Source: Rikenellaceae bacterium (GTDB lineage Bacteria; Bacteroidota; Bacteroidia; Bacteroidales; Rikenellaceae). Taken from it: a stretch of DNA of 32,107 bases. Positions 14,866 to 23,675 of this stretch are shown in pieces. The first letter of the stretch is position 1; each line of letters starts with the position of its first letter. Where the stretch lies: the NCBI GenBank assembly GCA_030529085.1, contig JAUMXM010000024.1, positions 1-32,107 of the forward strand. The letters run 5' to 3'. The notes beneath the pieces are model-generated. The model searched no databases and was not told the origin of the DNA. It saw nothing but the letters and a program-made list of their open reading frames with translations. A program made the position numbers and the translations under genes.

Positions 14866-16916
14866 TGACTCACAACAAGCAACATATCACCTTCTTGCGC
14901 ACGGCTGTAGCCTGCCTCTTCCTCACGGCCTTCCTCTGCCGTTGTGCCACCATCGGCACCCCGACAGGCGGTCCGAAGGACTCGCTGCCCCCCGTCATCG
15001 TGGCCCTCAACCCCGATAACTTCTCGACCAATCGCCCGCTGACCGGTCACGAGCGCATCTACATCGAGTTCGACGAGTTTATCCAAATCAAGGATCAGCA
15101 GAAGGAGTTCTTCACCTCACCCGCCATGAAAAAGAAGCCCCTGATCACCCAGAAGGGCAAGGGCATTGTCATCCAGCTGCGCGACACCCTCGAGCCGAAC
15201 ACAACCTATGCGCTGAACTTCGGCGGCTCGATTCGCGACAACAACGAGGGCAACCCGCTGAACTCGATGCGCTACGTCTTCTCGACGGGCGAGACGTGCG
15301 ATTCGATGATCGTCTCGGGCTACACGGCCGACAGCTACAAGGCCGACTCGGTCTCGAAGAGCTTCATCTGGTTCTTTGCCGTCGATTCGGTCGAGCAGGT
15401 GATCACCCACGACTCGACCCTCTTCAAGTACAAGCCCGACGTGATTGCGCGCGCCGAGAACAACGGCATCTTCATTGCCCAAAACCTCAAGCCGATCCCC
15501 TATCGCGTCTACGCCATCGAGGATACGAACGACAACCAGATGTATGAGCCTTCGGTGGATCAGGTGGGCTTCCTGACCGAGACCCCCAACCCCGCCGAGT
15601 TGCCCGATTTTGCCATCTGGCACGACTCGCTGCGCCGTTACATCTCGGCCGAGCCGCAGCTCTACTTCCGCATGTTCACCGACCGTGCCTTCCGCCGCCA
15701 TGTCTTGCAGGATTCGCACCGTCCGCTCCAACACAAGGCCGAACTCTTCTTCACGGGCGACTTCCCCGAGATCCTCTCGCTCAAGTTCGACAGCGTGCCC
15801 GACAGCAAAATCATCCGCGAGCCGGTGACCGAGAATAAGGATACCCTCTATCTCTGGTTCAACGCCGCCCCCGAGGAGCTGCCCGACACGATCAAGGGCG
15901 AGATGATCTACATGAAGCACGACACGGCCAACATCCTGCGTCCCGACACGGTCCAGCTGAAGCTCTCGTGGCGCAAGATCGAGTCGCGCGAGGAGGAGAA
16001 GGAGCGTGAGCGCCTCGAGCGCGAACGCAAGAAGGCCGAGGCTGCCGGCGAGGAGTGGAAGGAGCCCAAGAAGCCCAGCCCCTTCAAGCACACCATCCCC
16101 ACGAAGAGCGACATCAACCCCGAGGAGCACCTCTGGGCCGACTTCGACTATCCGCTGACCGAGATCGACTCGGCGCGCATCCTGCTGACCCGCACCCTGG
16201 AGGATGGCACCATCGAGGATCGCAAGCTGCACTTCGTGCGCGACACCGCCTCCCTGCGTCGCTACCAGCTGCGCAGCGATTGGCAGACGGAAGGCACCTA
16301 CACGCTGACCATCCCCGAGGGGGCTCTGACCAACATTGCCGGCGAGAAGAACGACTCGCTCGTAGCCACCTACACGGTCTTCGATCCCGAGAAGTTCGCC
16401 ACGCTGCTCATCACGGTCAAGAGTTCGCACCCGACAGCCTCCTACATCATCCAGCAACTCGACGCAAGCGGCAGACTCAAGCAGGAGAAGCGCGACGTGA
16501 AGGGGGGCTCGACCGTACAACTGAACTACGTCGCAACGGGCGAGATCCAGATTCGCATCGTGGAGGATATGAACAGCAATGGCCGATGGGATACGGGTAA
16601 CGTGGTCGAGATGCGCCAACCCGAGCGTACGGAGCTCTACGCCGACGAGAAGGGCGAGACGCTCATCGCCACGAAGGCCAACTGGGAGATCGAGCTAACG
16701 ATCGATATGGACAAACTCTTTGCCCCCGTCACGATGCAGTCGCTGCAAGAGATGCTCGACGAGCGCGAGATGCGCCGCCTGGAGCGCGAATGGGAGAAGC
16801 GCATGAAGGAGGGTCCCAAGAGGGATAATCACGGCCAAAACTCGAGCGGCTTCGGCTTTGGCTCGGGAGGTGGCGCCATGAACATGACGGGTAATATGTT
16901 CAACTCTTACCGCTAA
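14865..16916 (+). CDS. Ig-like (Big_5) domain lipoprotein
   Basis: A 683-aa exported protein with lipobox-like LCRCA (Cys27). Residues 40-145 form a bacterial Ig-like domain of the Big_5 type (PPVIVALNPDNFSTNRPL to RYVFSTG). A charged helical insert lies at about 365-405 (EEEKERERLERERKKAEAAG). A second beta-rich part follows, with a calcium-binding-like DMNSNGRWDTGN stretch near 565. The C-terminus is Gly/Asn/Ser-rich. This architecture is conserved in Bacteroidota, where it is usually just called Ig-like domain protein. It overlaps the upstream stop by 1 nt and precedes a barrel protein by 5 nt, so these may form an envelope complex (inference). Confidence 0.8.
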   Translation: MTHNKQHITFLRTAVACLFLTAFLCRCATIGTPTGGPKDSLPPVIVALNPDNFSTNRPLTGHERIYIEFDEFIQIKDQQKEFFTSPAMKKKPLITQKGKGIVIQLRDTLEPNTTYALNFGGSIRDNNEGNPLNSMRYVFSTGETCDSMIVSGYTADSYKADSVSKSFIWFFAVDSVEQVITHDSTLFKYKPDVIARAENNGIFIAQNLKPIPYRVYAIEDTNDNQMYEPSVDQVGFLTETPNPAELPDFAIWHDSLRRYISAEPQLYFRMFTDRAFRRHVLQDSHRPLQHKAELFFTGDFPEILSLKFDSVPDSKIIREPVTENKDTLYLWFNAAPEELPDTIKGEMIYMKHDTANILRPDTVQLKLSWRKIESREEEKERERLERERKKAEAAGEEWKEPKKPSPFKHTIPTKSDINPEEHLWADFDYPLTEIDSARILLTRTLEDGTIEDRKLHFVRDTASLRRYQLRSDWQTEGTYTLTIPEGALTNIAGEKNDSLVATYTVFDPEKFATLLITVKSSHPTASYIIQQLDASGRLKQEKRDVKGGSTVQLNYVATGEIQIRIVEDMNSNGRWDTGNVVEMRQPERTELYADEKGETLIATKANWEIELTIDMDKLFAPVTMQSLQEMLDEREMRRLEREWEKRMKEGPKRDNHGQNSSGFGFGSGGGAMNMTGNMFNSYR

Positions 16917-16921
16917 GAACG

Positions 16922-17713
16922 ATGAAAAAAGCAACACTGATTATAGCAGGAATCATCTTGCTGCTGTGCCTCACCTCGCACGAGGCTCAGGCCCAACACA
17001 CCCTCGGATTCAACGTCGGAGGCGGTATGGCCACGGGACGCTTCGAGCCCTCGCAGGAGACCAAGCCGATTTGGGGCACCTACACCTTCGGCTTCACGTG
17101 GCGCTACTACACCTCACAACGCATCGTAGGCTCGGTGGGTGCCGACCTGGAGTTTATGCAACGCGGCTTCCGCATTGCCACCAACGCCTCGCGTGTCGAC
17201 GACCCGAAAGACTACCTATATTATACACGTCGCGTCAATTCGATCATGCTGCCCCTCATCTGGCAGCCCCACACCTACATGTTCAACCGCCACCTGCGCC
17301 TCTATGGCGAGTTGGGTGTCACTTTTAATTATAATGTATCGTCGGACTACGAGCGCGAACGACTGGTGGGCAGCGAAATCGAAGTCGAGAAGGGCGACTA
17401 CCACTTCTCGACCGTGCGCGACAACCGCTGGGGCTACGGCCTGTGTGGTGGTGGCGGTATTGCGCTCCTCTTCGGGCAGTTCGAGTTTGTGGCACGCGCC
17501 CGCTACTACTTCGGTTACTCGGATATTCTGCGCAACCGCAACAAGCACTACGATACGATCGAGGGTTTCACCCTCACGCCTCTGCGCTCGCCGATGGACA
17601 ATCTGACGATCACCGTCGGCCTCTCCTATCGCTTTGGCAAGGAGGGTTTCGAGAGTTGGAAACCCCGCCGCAAGCGTGAAAAGAATGTAGAGGTATTTCA
17701 ATATGCACTTTAA
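16922..17713 (+). CDS. Outer-membrane beta-barrel protein (PorT-like family)
   Basis: A 263-aa exported protein with a signal peptide ending near AQA (residues 22-24). It shows repeating amphipathic strands with alternating aromatic residues, such as YTFGFTWRYYTSQRIVGSVG and LRLYGELGVTFNYNVSS, and a glycine-rich turn GYGLCGGGGIALLFG. The pattern matches the porT/OMP_b-brl_2 type of 8-10 stranded barrels of Bacteroidota. The last 20 residues are basic and extend beyond the barrel, unlike classical barrels that end in phenylalanine. Whether it is the secretion-related PorT itself cannot be decided here. Confidence 0.75.
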   Translation: MKKATLIIAGIILLLCLTSHEAQAQHTLGFNVGGGMATGRFEPSQETKPIWGTYTFGFTWRYYTSQRIVGSVGADLEFMQRGFRIATNASRVDDPKDYLYYTRRVNSIMLPLIWQPHTYMFNRHLRLYGELGVTFNYNVSSDYERERLVGSEIEVEKGDYHFSTVRDNRWGYGLCGGGGIALLFGQFEFVARARYYFGYSDILRNRNKHYDTIEGFTLTPLRSPMDNLTITVGLSYRFGKEGFESWKPRRKREKNVEVFQYAL

Positions 17714-17729
17714 ATTATAGAACAATACT

Positions 17730-18068
17730 ATGGAAACAACCCGACAGCAAAAGGTCTCAAAACAGATTCAAAAAGATATTGCCGACATCTTCCAGAAGGA
17801 GGGGCAGCACCTGGTACGCGGTCTGCTCGTGACGGTCACCACCGTGCGCGTTTCGCCCGACTTCGGCTATGCAAAGGTCTATGTGAGTGTCTTCCCCTTC
17901 GAGAAGCACACCGAGCTGCTCGCAACGCTCGAGGAGAACAACTGGTTTATCCGTCGTGAGTTGGGTCGCCGCATCCGCAACCAGCTCAAGGTGGTTCCCG
18001 AGTTGCAATTCTTCCTCGACGACTCGCTCGAATACATCGAAAACATCGAAGAGGCCCTCACGCGCTAA
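17730..18068 (+). CDS. rbfA: Ribosome-binding factor A
   Basis: A 112-aa KH-like 30S maturation factor that helps process the 5' end of 16S rRNA. It begins TTRQQKVSKQIQKDIADIF, continues with TVTTVRVSPDFGYAKVYVSV, and ends PELQFFLDDSLEYIENIEEA, all typical of RbfA. Length fits the family. It sits between an envelope barrel gene and a LolC/E-type permease, an arrangement in which rbfA and the permease are common neighbours in Bacteroidota. Confidence 0.93.
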   Translation: METTRQQKVSKQIQKDIADIFQKEGQHLVRGLLVTVTTVRVSPDFGYAKVYVSVFPFEKHTELLATLEENNWFIRRELGRRIRNQLKVVPELQFFLDDSLEYIENIEEALTR

Positions 18069-18073
18069 TGCGC

Positions 18074-18191
18074 AATTAAAAATCGGAGATTAAAGATTGA
18101 AGGACTTTGGGGATAGGGCGAGGCTCATACAAACACCAACCCACCCCTTCCTGATTTGAAATTTGTAATTTTTAATCTTTAATTTTTAATT
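18074..18191. repeat. AT-rich inverted-repeat intergenic element
   Basis: The 138-nt gap between rbfA and the permease holds AATTAAAAAT (18074-18083) and ATTAAAGATT (18089-18098), mirrored by AATCTTTAAT (18174-18183) and ATTTTTAATT (18182-18191). The central part is GC-richer. Similar AATTAAAAATT-type strings are frequent between Bacteroidota genes. It may be a transcript-end structure or the relic of a small mobile repeat. Confidence 0.6.
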
Positions 18192-18206
18192 CTTAATTTC
18201 TGTTCT

Positions 18207-19409
18207 ATGCTCGCATCGCTCTTTGCACGGAGGTATCTCTTCTCGGCCAAATCGCGCTCGGTGATCAATCTGATCGCCTCTTTGAGTGTGGTTGCCGTGG
18301 CCATACCCGTTGCGGCGATGGTTATCCTGCTCTCGGTAACAAACGGTTTCGACAGCCTGATACACCACAACTACGCCACCTTCGATGCCGAGCTGCAAAT
18401 CGCCCCCCGCACGGGCAGTGTCTTTCGGCTCGAGGAGATCGACACGGCACGCCTAAGCAGCTTGCCGGAGCTGGAGGCCTGGTCGGCCATCCTCGAACAG
18501 AAGATCCTCCTGGAGGCCAACGGCCACCAAGCCACGGTCACCCTGCGCGGCGTGGACGACCGCTATCCGCAGGTGATGCCCCTCGAAGAGGCGGTCACGG
18601 CAGGCAATGCCCAATACCGCTTGGGGGAGCTTCATCGCCTGATTTTGGGCCATGCCACCGCCTACGAGTTGGGATTCCGCTCGCTGCTCGATGCCCGTGT
18701 GAATCTCTATGCGGTACGCCGCGGGAGTTTCTCCTCGCTACTCCCCTTCTCGAACTACACGCGTCGTATGCTTCCCATCGTGGGACTCTTCTCGGCCGAT
18801 TATGGTTCGGAACAAGAGTACGCCTTCGCCCCCCTGGAGCTGGCCGAGGAGCTCTTCGAGCGTCCGGGCTCGGTCTCGGCCATTCTGCTCAAAGGGGATG
18901 ATCCCGAAGCCTTGAGCCGCGCCCTGGAGCCCCTGCTCAACGAGGAGCTGCGCCTCGTTCCCCGCAGTGAGCTGCGTGCCTCCTTCTTCCGCCTGGTCAA
19001 GTACGAGCGTTGGGGCATCTTCTTCATTGCCCTGCTGGTGCTTATCGTAGCCTCGTTCTCGGTCATCGGCGCCCTCTCGATGCTCATCATCGAGAAACAG
19101 GAGGAGCGCAAAACCCTGCGTGCGTTGGGTGGCTCCGAGGAGTTCGTGCGGTCGATCTTCCGCCACGAAGGTTATCTGATCTGCGCCTTGGGCGCCCTGA
19201 TCGGCCTCGCGCTGGGCATCCTGCTCTGCCTCGTGCAACAACACTTCGGCCTCATTAAGCTCCCGGGCAGCAATTTCCTCTCGGAGAACTACCCCGTCGA
19301 GTTGCGCTGGAGCGACCTGCTGTTAATTATCCCCTCGGTAGCGCTGATTGGTTGGATCCTCACGCGCCTCACCGTAGACAACATGATAGAAAAAGAGCGA
19401 ACAATATGA
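18207..19409 (+). CDS. FtsX-like ABC transporter permease (LolC/LolE type)
   Basis: A 400-aa inner-membrane permease with one N-terminal transmembrane helix (about 21-45), a large periplasmic domain (50-265) and three C-terminal helices (about 272-300, 324-348, 372-392). The start LFARRYLFSAKSRSVINLIA and the coupling segment EERKTLRALGGSEEFVRSIF are typical of LolC/E and related MacB-like permeases. In Bacteroidota it would extract lipoproteins from the inner membrane with a separate LolD ATPase, which is not in this window. It overlaps the next gene by ATGA. Confidence 0.85.
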   Translation: MLASLFARRYLFSAKSRSVINLIASLSVVAVAIPVAAMVILLSVTNGFDSLIHHNYATFDAELQIAPRTGSVFRLEEIDTARLSSLPELEAWSAILEQKILLEANGHQATVTLRGVDDRYPQVMPLEEAVTAGNAQYRLGELHRLILGHATAYELGFRSLLDARVNLYAVRRGSFSSLLPFSNYTRRMLPIVGLFSADYGSEQEYAFAPLELAEELFERPGSVSAILLKGDDPEALSRALEPLLNEELRLVPRSELRASFFRLVKYERWGIFFIALLVLIVASFSVIGALSMLIIEKQEERKTLRALGGSEEFVRSIFRHEGYLICALGALIGLALGILLCLVQQHFGLIKLPGSNFLSENYPVELRWSDLLLIIPSVALIGWILTRLTVDNMIEKERTI

Positions 19410-20230
19410 CACGTTTTTTCAGCCTGCTGCTGCTCTTCGCCGTAGCTCTGACAACCGCTTGCAAGCGCACCACGATTATCCCCGACGAGGAGTTGGCGAT
19501 GATCTTCCGCGATGCCTTTCTGACCAACGCCTACATCGACCACAAGGCGGTCAGAATCGACTCGCTGAACCTCTACACCCCTATTTTTGCCCACTACGGC
19601 TACACAACCGAGGATGTGCAACTCACGATTGGTAACTTCTCGAAGCGCAAGAGTGCCCGCCTGGGTGATGTCGTAGAGCGCGCCATCGAAATGCTCGAGG
19701 AGGAGGGTCTCAAACACGACCTTGCAGTCACCAAGCTCGACACCATTCGCAACGTTGCGGTACGCACCGCCGAGCGTGTTGTTTTACAGGACAGCCTGAT
19801 CCGCGTACGCACCCTCAAAGATAGCGTCCGCCTGCAATTCAGCCTTCCGGCCGAGGTGGGCGAATATGAGTTGACCTACGAATTTCGGATCGACTCGCTG
19901 GATAAAAACAAGCGCCTCTATCGCCGTACCTGGATCGAGCGCAACGACAGCACGCAGGTCAATGTGCAAATCAACGCTTTGGCACGCAATCGCGACATTC
20001 CGGTCACGCGTAAAATCACCACCGACAGCACCGCACGCGAGGTGAAAATCCACCTGCTCACCTTCCCCGAGAGCCCCAAGCGCCCCTCGATTACGGTGCG
20101 CGACCTGAAGGTCACCTTCTCGCCTCCCGAGCGCCATGCCATCGAGCAGCTCTACGAGAAACAGCTCGGCATCCGTATCTTTGCCGATGAGTTTATCCGT
20201 GCCGCGTGTGAAAAAGATAGCATCCAATAG
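19406..20230 (+). CDS. DUF4296-containing lipoprotein
   Basis: A 274-aa predicted lipoprotein with lipobox TTAC (Cys19). Residues 24-105 match the DUF4296 pattern of Bacteroidota: IIPDEELAMIFRDAFLTNAY, then the YGYTTEDVQLTI turn and a helix ending ERAIEMLEEEG. The remaining 165 residues form a charged beta-rich part not covered by that family as I know it. The start at 19406 is chosen because it gives the signal peptide and overlaps the permease stop as ATGA, implying coupled translation. Function is unknown. Linkage to a LolC/E-like permease fits an envelope role. Confidence 0.82.
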   Translation: MTRFFSLLLLFAVALTTACKRTTIIPDEELAMIFRDAFLTNAYIDHKAVRIDSLNLYTPIFAHYGYTTEDVQLTIGNFSKRKSARLGDVVERAIEMLEEEGLKHDLAVTKLDTIRNVAVRTAERVVLQDSLIRVRTLKDSVRLQFSLPAEVGEYELTYEFRIDSLDKNKRLYRRTWIERNDSTQVNVQINALARNRDIPVTRKITTDSTAREVKIHLLTFPESPKRPSITVRDLKVTFSPPERHAIEQLYEKQLGIRIFADEFIRAACEKDSIQ

Positions 20231-20540
20231 GCTGTTGAGCCGCGCAGGGTGGATCGAAAACCCCCTCATCGAGCTTTCGGACGAGGGTGAGGTGGTCGCC
20301 ATACGCTCCACCGCGCAACCCGACCGCGAGCCCTTCACCTCGTTCCGGGCAGGCCTTCTTGTCATCGGGGTCGAGGATCCGCAAGCGGTGTGGGAGGCGA
20401 TCCGCACAAACCACACCACCCCCCTCGACAAGTTGCTTGCGCCCCACCTCGGAGATGGGCATCGTGCCCTGCTTTTCAGCGGCCTGGATTACCGAAACTG
20501 GAGCCTCAGCCCCGATGCTCGGTGGCAACCAATCCCCTAA
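20208..20540 (+). CDS. Small protein, possible internally deleted amidohydrolase
   Basis: A 110-aa frame read from a GTG at 20208 (the in-frame ATG at 20136 lies deep inside the previous gene). The N-terminal SRAGWIENPLIELSDEGEVV resembles the start of amidohydrolases (a short sandwich before the barrel). The C-terminal LLFSGLDYRNWSLSPDAR resembles their last strands. The roughly 250-residue metal-binding barrel is missing between them. It overlaps the DUF4296 gene by 23 nt and is followed by a terminator. It may be a stable small protein kept after a deletion or a degenerate remnant. Confidence 0.5.
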   Translation: MKKIASNRLLSRAGWIENPLIELSDEGEVVAIRSTAQPDREPFTSFRAGLLVIGVEDPQAVWEAIRTNHTTPLDKLLAPHLGDGHRALLFSGLDYRNWSLSPDARWQPIP

Positions 20541-20568
20541 AAAAGAGCCCTCGCGCTCTTTTTTTTTG
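20540..20568 (+). terminator. Rho-independent terminator
   Basis: A short A-flanked GAGC/GCTC stem (20545-20548 with 20555-20558) extended by A-T pairs and followed by nine T. It ends the operon that starts with the flippase. Confidence 0.85.
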
Positions 20569-20586
20569 TCTTTTCGGATTTTTATG

Positions 20587-20594
20587 TACCTTTA
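20587..20594 (+). promoter_or_regulatory. -7 element upstream of dprA
   Basis: TACCTTTA, one mismatch to TAnnTTTG, 21 nt before the dprA start and just after the preceding terminator. Confidence 0.5.
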
Positions 20595-20615
20595 CATTGA
20601 GAAAAAAGCGCACAG

Positions 20616-21716
20616 ATGATAATCGAGGATCTTGCCCTGCAATTCACACCCGGACTCGGGGTCAAAGGTACAGCCCACCTCCTGGAGCTCTTCGGCACGG
20701 CGGAGCGTATCTTTGCCGCCTCGAAGGAGGAGCTCGTCGAGCGGGCCGAACTGCGACCTGCTGTAGCCGACGAGTTGGTGCGCCACAGTGGTTTTTCAGC
20801 CGCCGAACGGGAGCTGAGACATTGCGAGCGCAACCGGATCCGCATCCTCACCTCGACCGATGCGGAGTACCCCTCGCTGCTGCGCGAGATTCCCGACTAT
20901 CCCCACGTGCTCTTTGTGCAGGGTGACACCGAGGCGCTCGCCGAACGTACCCTGGCCATGGTGGGCACACGCACCTCCAGCCCCTACGGACAAAACGTTT
21001 GTAAAAACCTGGTCGAGGAGCTTTCGGAGCGCATCCCACGCCTGAAGATCATCAGCGGCCTGGCCTTCGGCATCGATGCTGCAGCCCACCGTGCTGCGAT
21101 CGAATTTGGGATCAAGACGGTGGCTGTTTTGGCCAATCCGCTCCCGGAAATCACTCCGATACAACACACCGATCTGGCGCGCGAAATTCTGCGCACGGGA
21201 GGAGCCCTGGTCAGCGAGCTGAATAGCCAAACCAAACTCAAAGGGGTCCACTACCTCACGCGAAATCGCCTCATTGCGGGGCTTGCAGCGGGGTGCATCG
21301 TTGTCGAGTCGCCGGCCGGCGGTGGTTCGCTTGCCACGGCCGACTATGCCGATGCCTACCACCGTGCTGTGATGGCCGTTCCGGGGCGCATCTCGGATCG
21401 CAACTCACTCGGCACCAACCACCTGATTCGCACCCGCAAGGCACAACTCATCGCCTCGGCCGAGGATATCATCCGCGAATTGATGTGGGATTTTGGCGAG
21501 GATCCGACCACCTTCCGCGCCAAGCCTTCGACTCCCGAACTTACACGCGACGAGGAAGGATTGCTCGGCTGCTTCCGCACCTCCGATCCGCTGAGTGTCG
21601 AGAACCTGCGCGAATTAACAGGCCTTGATACGGGCGAGCTTACCGCCCTGCTTATCGGCCTGGAACTATCGGGAGCCGTGCGCCAACTCCCGGGCAACCG
21701 TTATATGAAATTGTAG
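20616..21716 (+). CDS. dprA: DNA-processing protein DprA
   Basis: A 366-aa protein that loads RecA on incoming single-stranded DNA during natural transformation. Seen are an N-terminal helical SAM-like part, then the Rossmann-like core with MVGTRTSSPYG (near residue 113), ISGLAFGIDAAAHRAAIE, and the ssDNA-binding segment HYLTRNRLIAGLA with GGGSLATADYA. A C-terminal winged-helix-like domain covers about 300-366. Length is normal. It is followed 2 nt later by tatD, so the two are probably co-transcribed. Confidence 0.93.
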   Translation: MIIEDLALQFTPGLGVKGTAHLLELFGTAERIFAASKEELVERAELRPAVADELVRHSGFSAAERELRHCERNRIRILTSTDAEYPSLLREIPDYPHVLFVQGDTEALAERTLAMVGTRTSSPYGQNVCKNLVEELSERIPRLKIISGLAFGIDAAAHRAAIEFGIKTVAVLANPLPEITPIQHTDLAREILRTGGALVSELNSQTKLKGVHYLTRNRLIAGLAAGCIVVESPAGGGSLATADYADAYHRAVMAVPGRISDRNSLGTNHLIRTRKAQLIASAEDIIRELMWDFGEDPTTFRAKPSTPELTRDEEGLLGCFRTSDPLSVENLRELTGLDTGELTALLIGLELSGAVRQLPGNRYMKL

Positions 21717-21718
21717 CT

Positions 21719-22540
21719 ATGCAACTCATCGATACCCACTCCCACCTCTACGACGAGGCCTTCGACGAAGATCGCGCCGAGGCCCTTCTCCGCGCTGCGA
21801 ACGAAGGGGTCGAGAAGCTCTTGCTGCCGGCCATCGACAGCGAGAGCCACGAAGCACTCTTTGCCCTGGCACGTCGCGACAGAAGCCGCCTTATCCCGAT
21901 GATGGGGCTCCACCCCACTTCGATCAACGACAACCCGCACTGGCGCGAAGAGCTGGCGCTGGTCGAGAAGTACCTCGCCACACCTCCCGAGGGGATTGCC
22001 CCCTTCTGTGCCGTGGGCGAAATTGGTCTAGATTTCTACTGGAGCAGCGACTTTAAGGACGAGCAGACGGAGGCCTTTATCTACCAGCTCCGCCTGGCTG
22101 CCGAACGCGATCTTCCGGTAGCGATCCACACCCGTGCTGCCTGGGAGGCGATGAGCGAGGTGATCGGCAGCGAGTGGCAACGGGCTCGCGAGGCGGGCAA
22201 ACGATTGCGCGGTGTCTTCCATGCCTTTTCGGAGGATGCGGCCACCTATCGTCGCCTTAAGGAGCTGACCCACGGCGATTTTTGCTTTGGCATCGGAGGG
22301 GTTGTGACCTACAAGAAGAGCGTGGTGGCAACCGCCGTACCCGAGATGGAGCTTCGGGATATCCTCCTGGAGACCGACTGCCCCTACCTCACCCCCGTAC
22401 CCCATCGCGGCAAGCGCAACGAATCCTCCTATGTGAGCCACACCTGCCGCAAGGTGGCCGAGCTCAAGGGGGTTGACCCCGCAACGGTTGCCACACAAAC
22501 CACCGAAAATTCCCAACGACTCTTCAACCTAAACGCTTGA
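21719..22540 (+). CDS. tatD: TatD-family metal-dependent deoxyribonuclease
   Basis: A 273-aa TIM-barrel hydrolase. Metal ligands visible are His7 and His9 (DTHSHLYDE), Glu101 (VGEIGLDFYW), His137 (VAIHTRAA), His168 (GVFHAF) and Asp220 (LLETDCPYLTP). These enzymes act as 3'-5' exonucleases or related phosphoesterases in DNA repair and degradation. Coupling with dprA is notable but common. Confidence 0.92.
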   Translation: MQLIDTHSHLYDEAFDEDRAEALLRAANEGVEKLLLPAIDSESHEALFALARRDRSRLIPMMGLHPTSINDNPHWREELALVEKYLATPPEGIAPFCAVGEIGLDFYWSSDFKDEQTEAFIYQLRLAAERDLPVAIHTRAAWEAMSEVIGSEWQRAREAGKRLRGVFHAFSEDAATYRRLKELTHGDFCFGIGGVVTYKKSVVATAVPEMELRDILLETDCPYLTPVPHRGKRNESSYVSHTCRKVAELKGVDPATVATQTTENSQRLFNLNA

Positions 22541-22559
22541 TTTTATACATCGAACATCT

Positions 22560-23591
22560 ATGAAGTCTTCGATTCTCATCATCTACACCGGCGGTACGAT
22601 CGGCATGAAGACCGATCCCGAAACAGGTACACTCGTACCCTTCGACTTCAGCGCCATCTACCAGGAGTTCCCCTCGCTCAAGCGGCTCAATGTCGCCATC
22701 GAGGTACACACCCTCACGCCCGTCATCGACTCGTCGAACGTGCAACCCCAAAATTGGATCACGCTGGCCGAGCTGATTCGCTCCAAATATGGCCACTACG
22801 ACGGCTTCGTAGTGCTGCACGGCACCGATACGATGTCCTACACCGCCTCGGCCCTGAGCTTCATGTTCGAGAACCTCGCCAAGCCGATTGTCTTCACCGG
22901 AAGCCAGATTCCGATCGGTGTGCTGCGCACCGACGGCCGCGAGAACCTCATCACGGCCATCGAGATTGCAGGTGCCAAGGATGAATATGGCCACCCCCTC
23001 GTTCCCGAGGTGTCGCTCTACTTCCAGAACCACCTCTTCCGCGCCAACCGCACCACGAAGCGAAGCGCCGAGGCCCTGAGCGCCTTCTACTCCTACAACT
23101 ACCCGCCGCTGGCCGATGTGGGTGTCAATATCGCCTACAACCGCACCTTGATCCACCAACCCGACCACTGGATGGAGCCCTTGCGCGTAAGCAACAACTT
23201 CTCGGACAAGGTCTGCGTCGTGAAGCTCTTCCCGGGACTCAACGAGCAGATTCTGAGCTCGATTCTCTCGATCGAGGGGTTGCAGGCCGTTGTGCTCGAG
23301 ACCTATGGCGCCGGCAATGCGCCGACGGCCGACTGGTTTATCCGCCCGCTCGAGGAGGCGATTGCGCGCGGCCTGATTGTGCTCAACATCACCCAATGCA
23401 AGGGTGGCGGCGTAGCGATGGAGCTCTACGAAACGGGCCTTCGTCTGCAACAGATCGGCGTAACGAGCGGCTACGATATGACCATCGAGGCGGCCGTCAC
23501 GAAGTTGATGTATCTCCTGGGCTCGAAGGCCGATGCGAGCGAGGTGAAACAGGCACTCGAAGTCTCGCTACGCGGTGAACTCAGCCACTAA
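22560..23591 (+). CDS. ansA: Type I (cytoplasmic) L-asparaginase
   Basis: A 343-aa enzyme that converts asparagine to aspartate and ammonia. It has the family signatures YTGGTIGM (residues 9-16) and LHGTDTM (86-92), which hold the two active-site threonines and the aspartate of the catalytic set, and SGYDMTIEAAVTKLMYLL near the C-terminus. No signal peptide is present, which supports the cytoplasmic low-affinity type. It starts 19 nt after tatD and has no own -7 element in that gap. Confidence 0.92.
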   Translation: MKSSILIIYTGGTIGMKTDPETGTLVPFDFSAIYQEFPSLKRLNVAIEVHTLTPVIDSSNVQPQNWITLAELIRSKYGHYDGFVVLHGTDTMSYTASALSFMFENLAKPIVFTGSQIPIGVLRTDGRENLITAIEIAGAKDEYGHPLVPEVSLYFQNHLFRANRTTKRSAEALSAFYSYNYPPLADVGVNIAYNRTLIHQPDHWMEPLRVSNNFSDKVCVVKLFPGLNEQILSSILSIEGLQAVVLETYGAGNAPTADWFIRPLEEAIARGLIVLNITQCKGGGVAMELYETGLRLQQIGVTSGYDMTIEAAVTKLMYLLGSKADASEVKQALEVSLRGELSH

Positions 23592-23613
23592 TAGAGGCTT
23601 TATCGTTAATTTT

Positions 23614-23649
23614 TTGCACGAAAACTCCGTTGGGTGAGTTGCACGAAAA
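23614..23649 (+). repeat. Direct repeat TTGCACGAAAA
   Basis: Two identical 11-mers at 23614-23624 and 23639-23649, 25 bp apart. The second supplies the -33 element of the promoter that follows. Confidence 0.75.
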
Positions 23650-23669
23650 GATTTTTTTTCTTATATTTC
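23639..23669 (+). promoter_or_regulatory. Promoter of a candidate small RNA
   Basis: TTG at 23639-23641 and TATATTTC at 23662-23669 are 20 nt apart, as expected for Bacteroidota promoters. Transcription would begin near 23676, in a stretch with no ORF. Confidence 0.6.
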
Positions 23670-23675
23670 GGTCGC

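Noticed and set aside
15117-16619. Long minus-strand frame of 500 aa
   Set aside because: It is the shadow of the Ig-like lipoprotein gene. The opposite strand is held open by the GC-rich codon pattern, and the protein has no recognisable domain.
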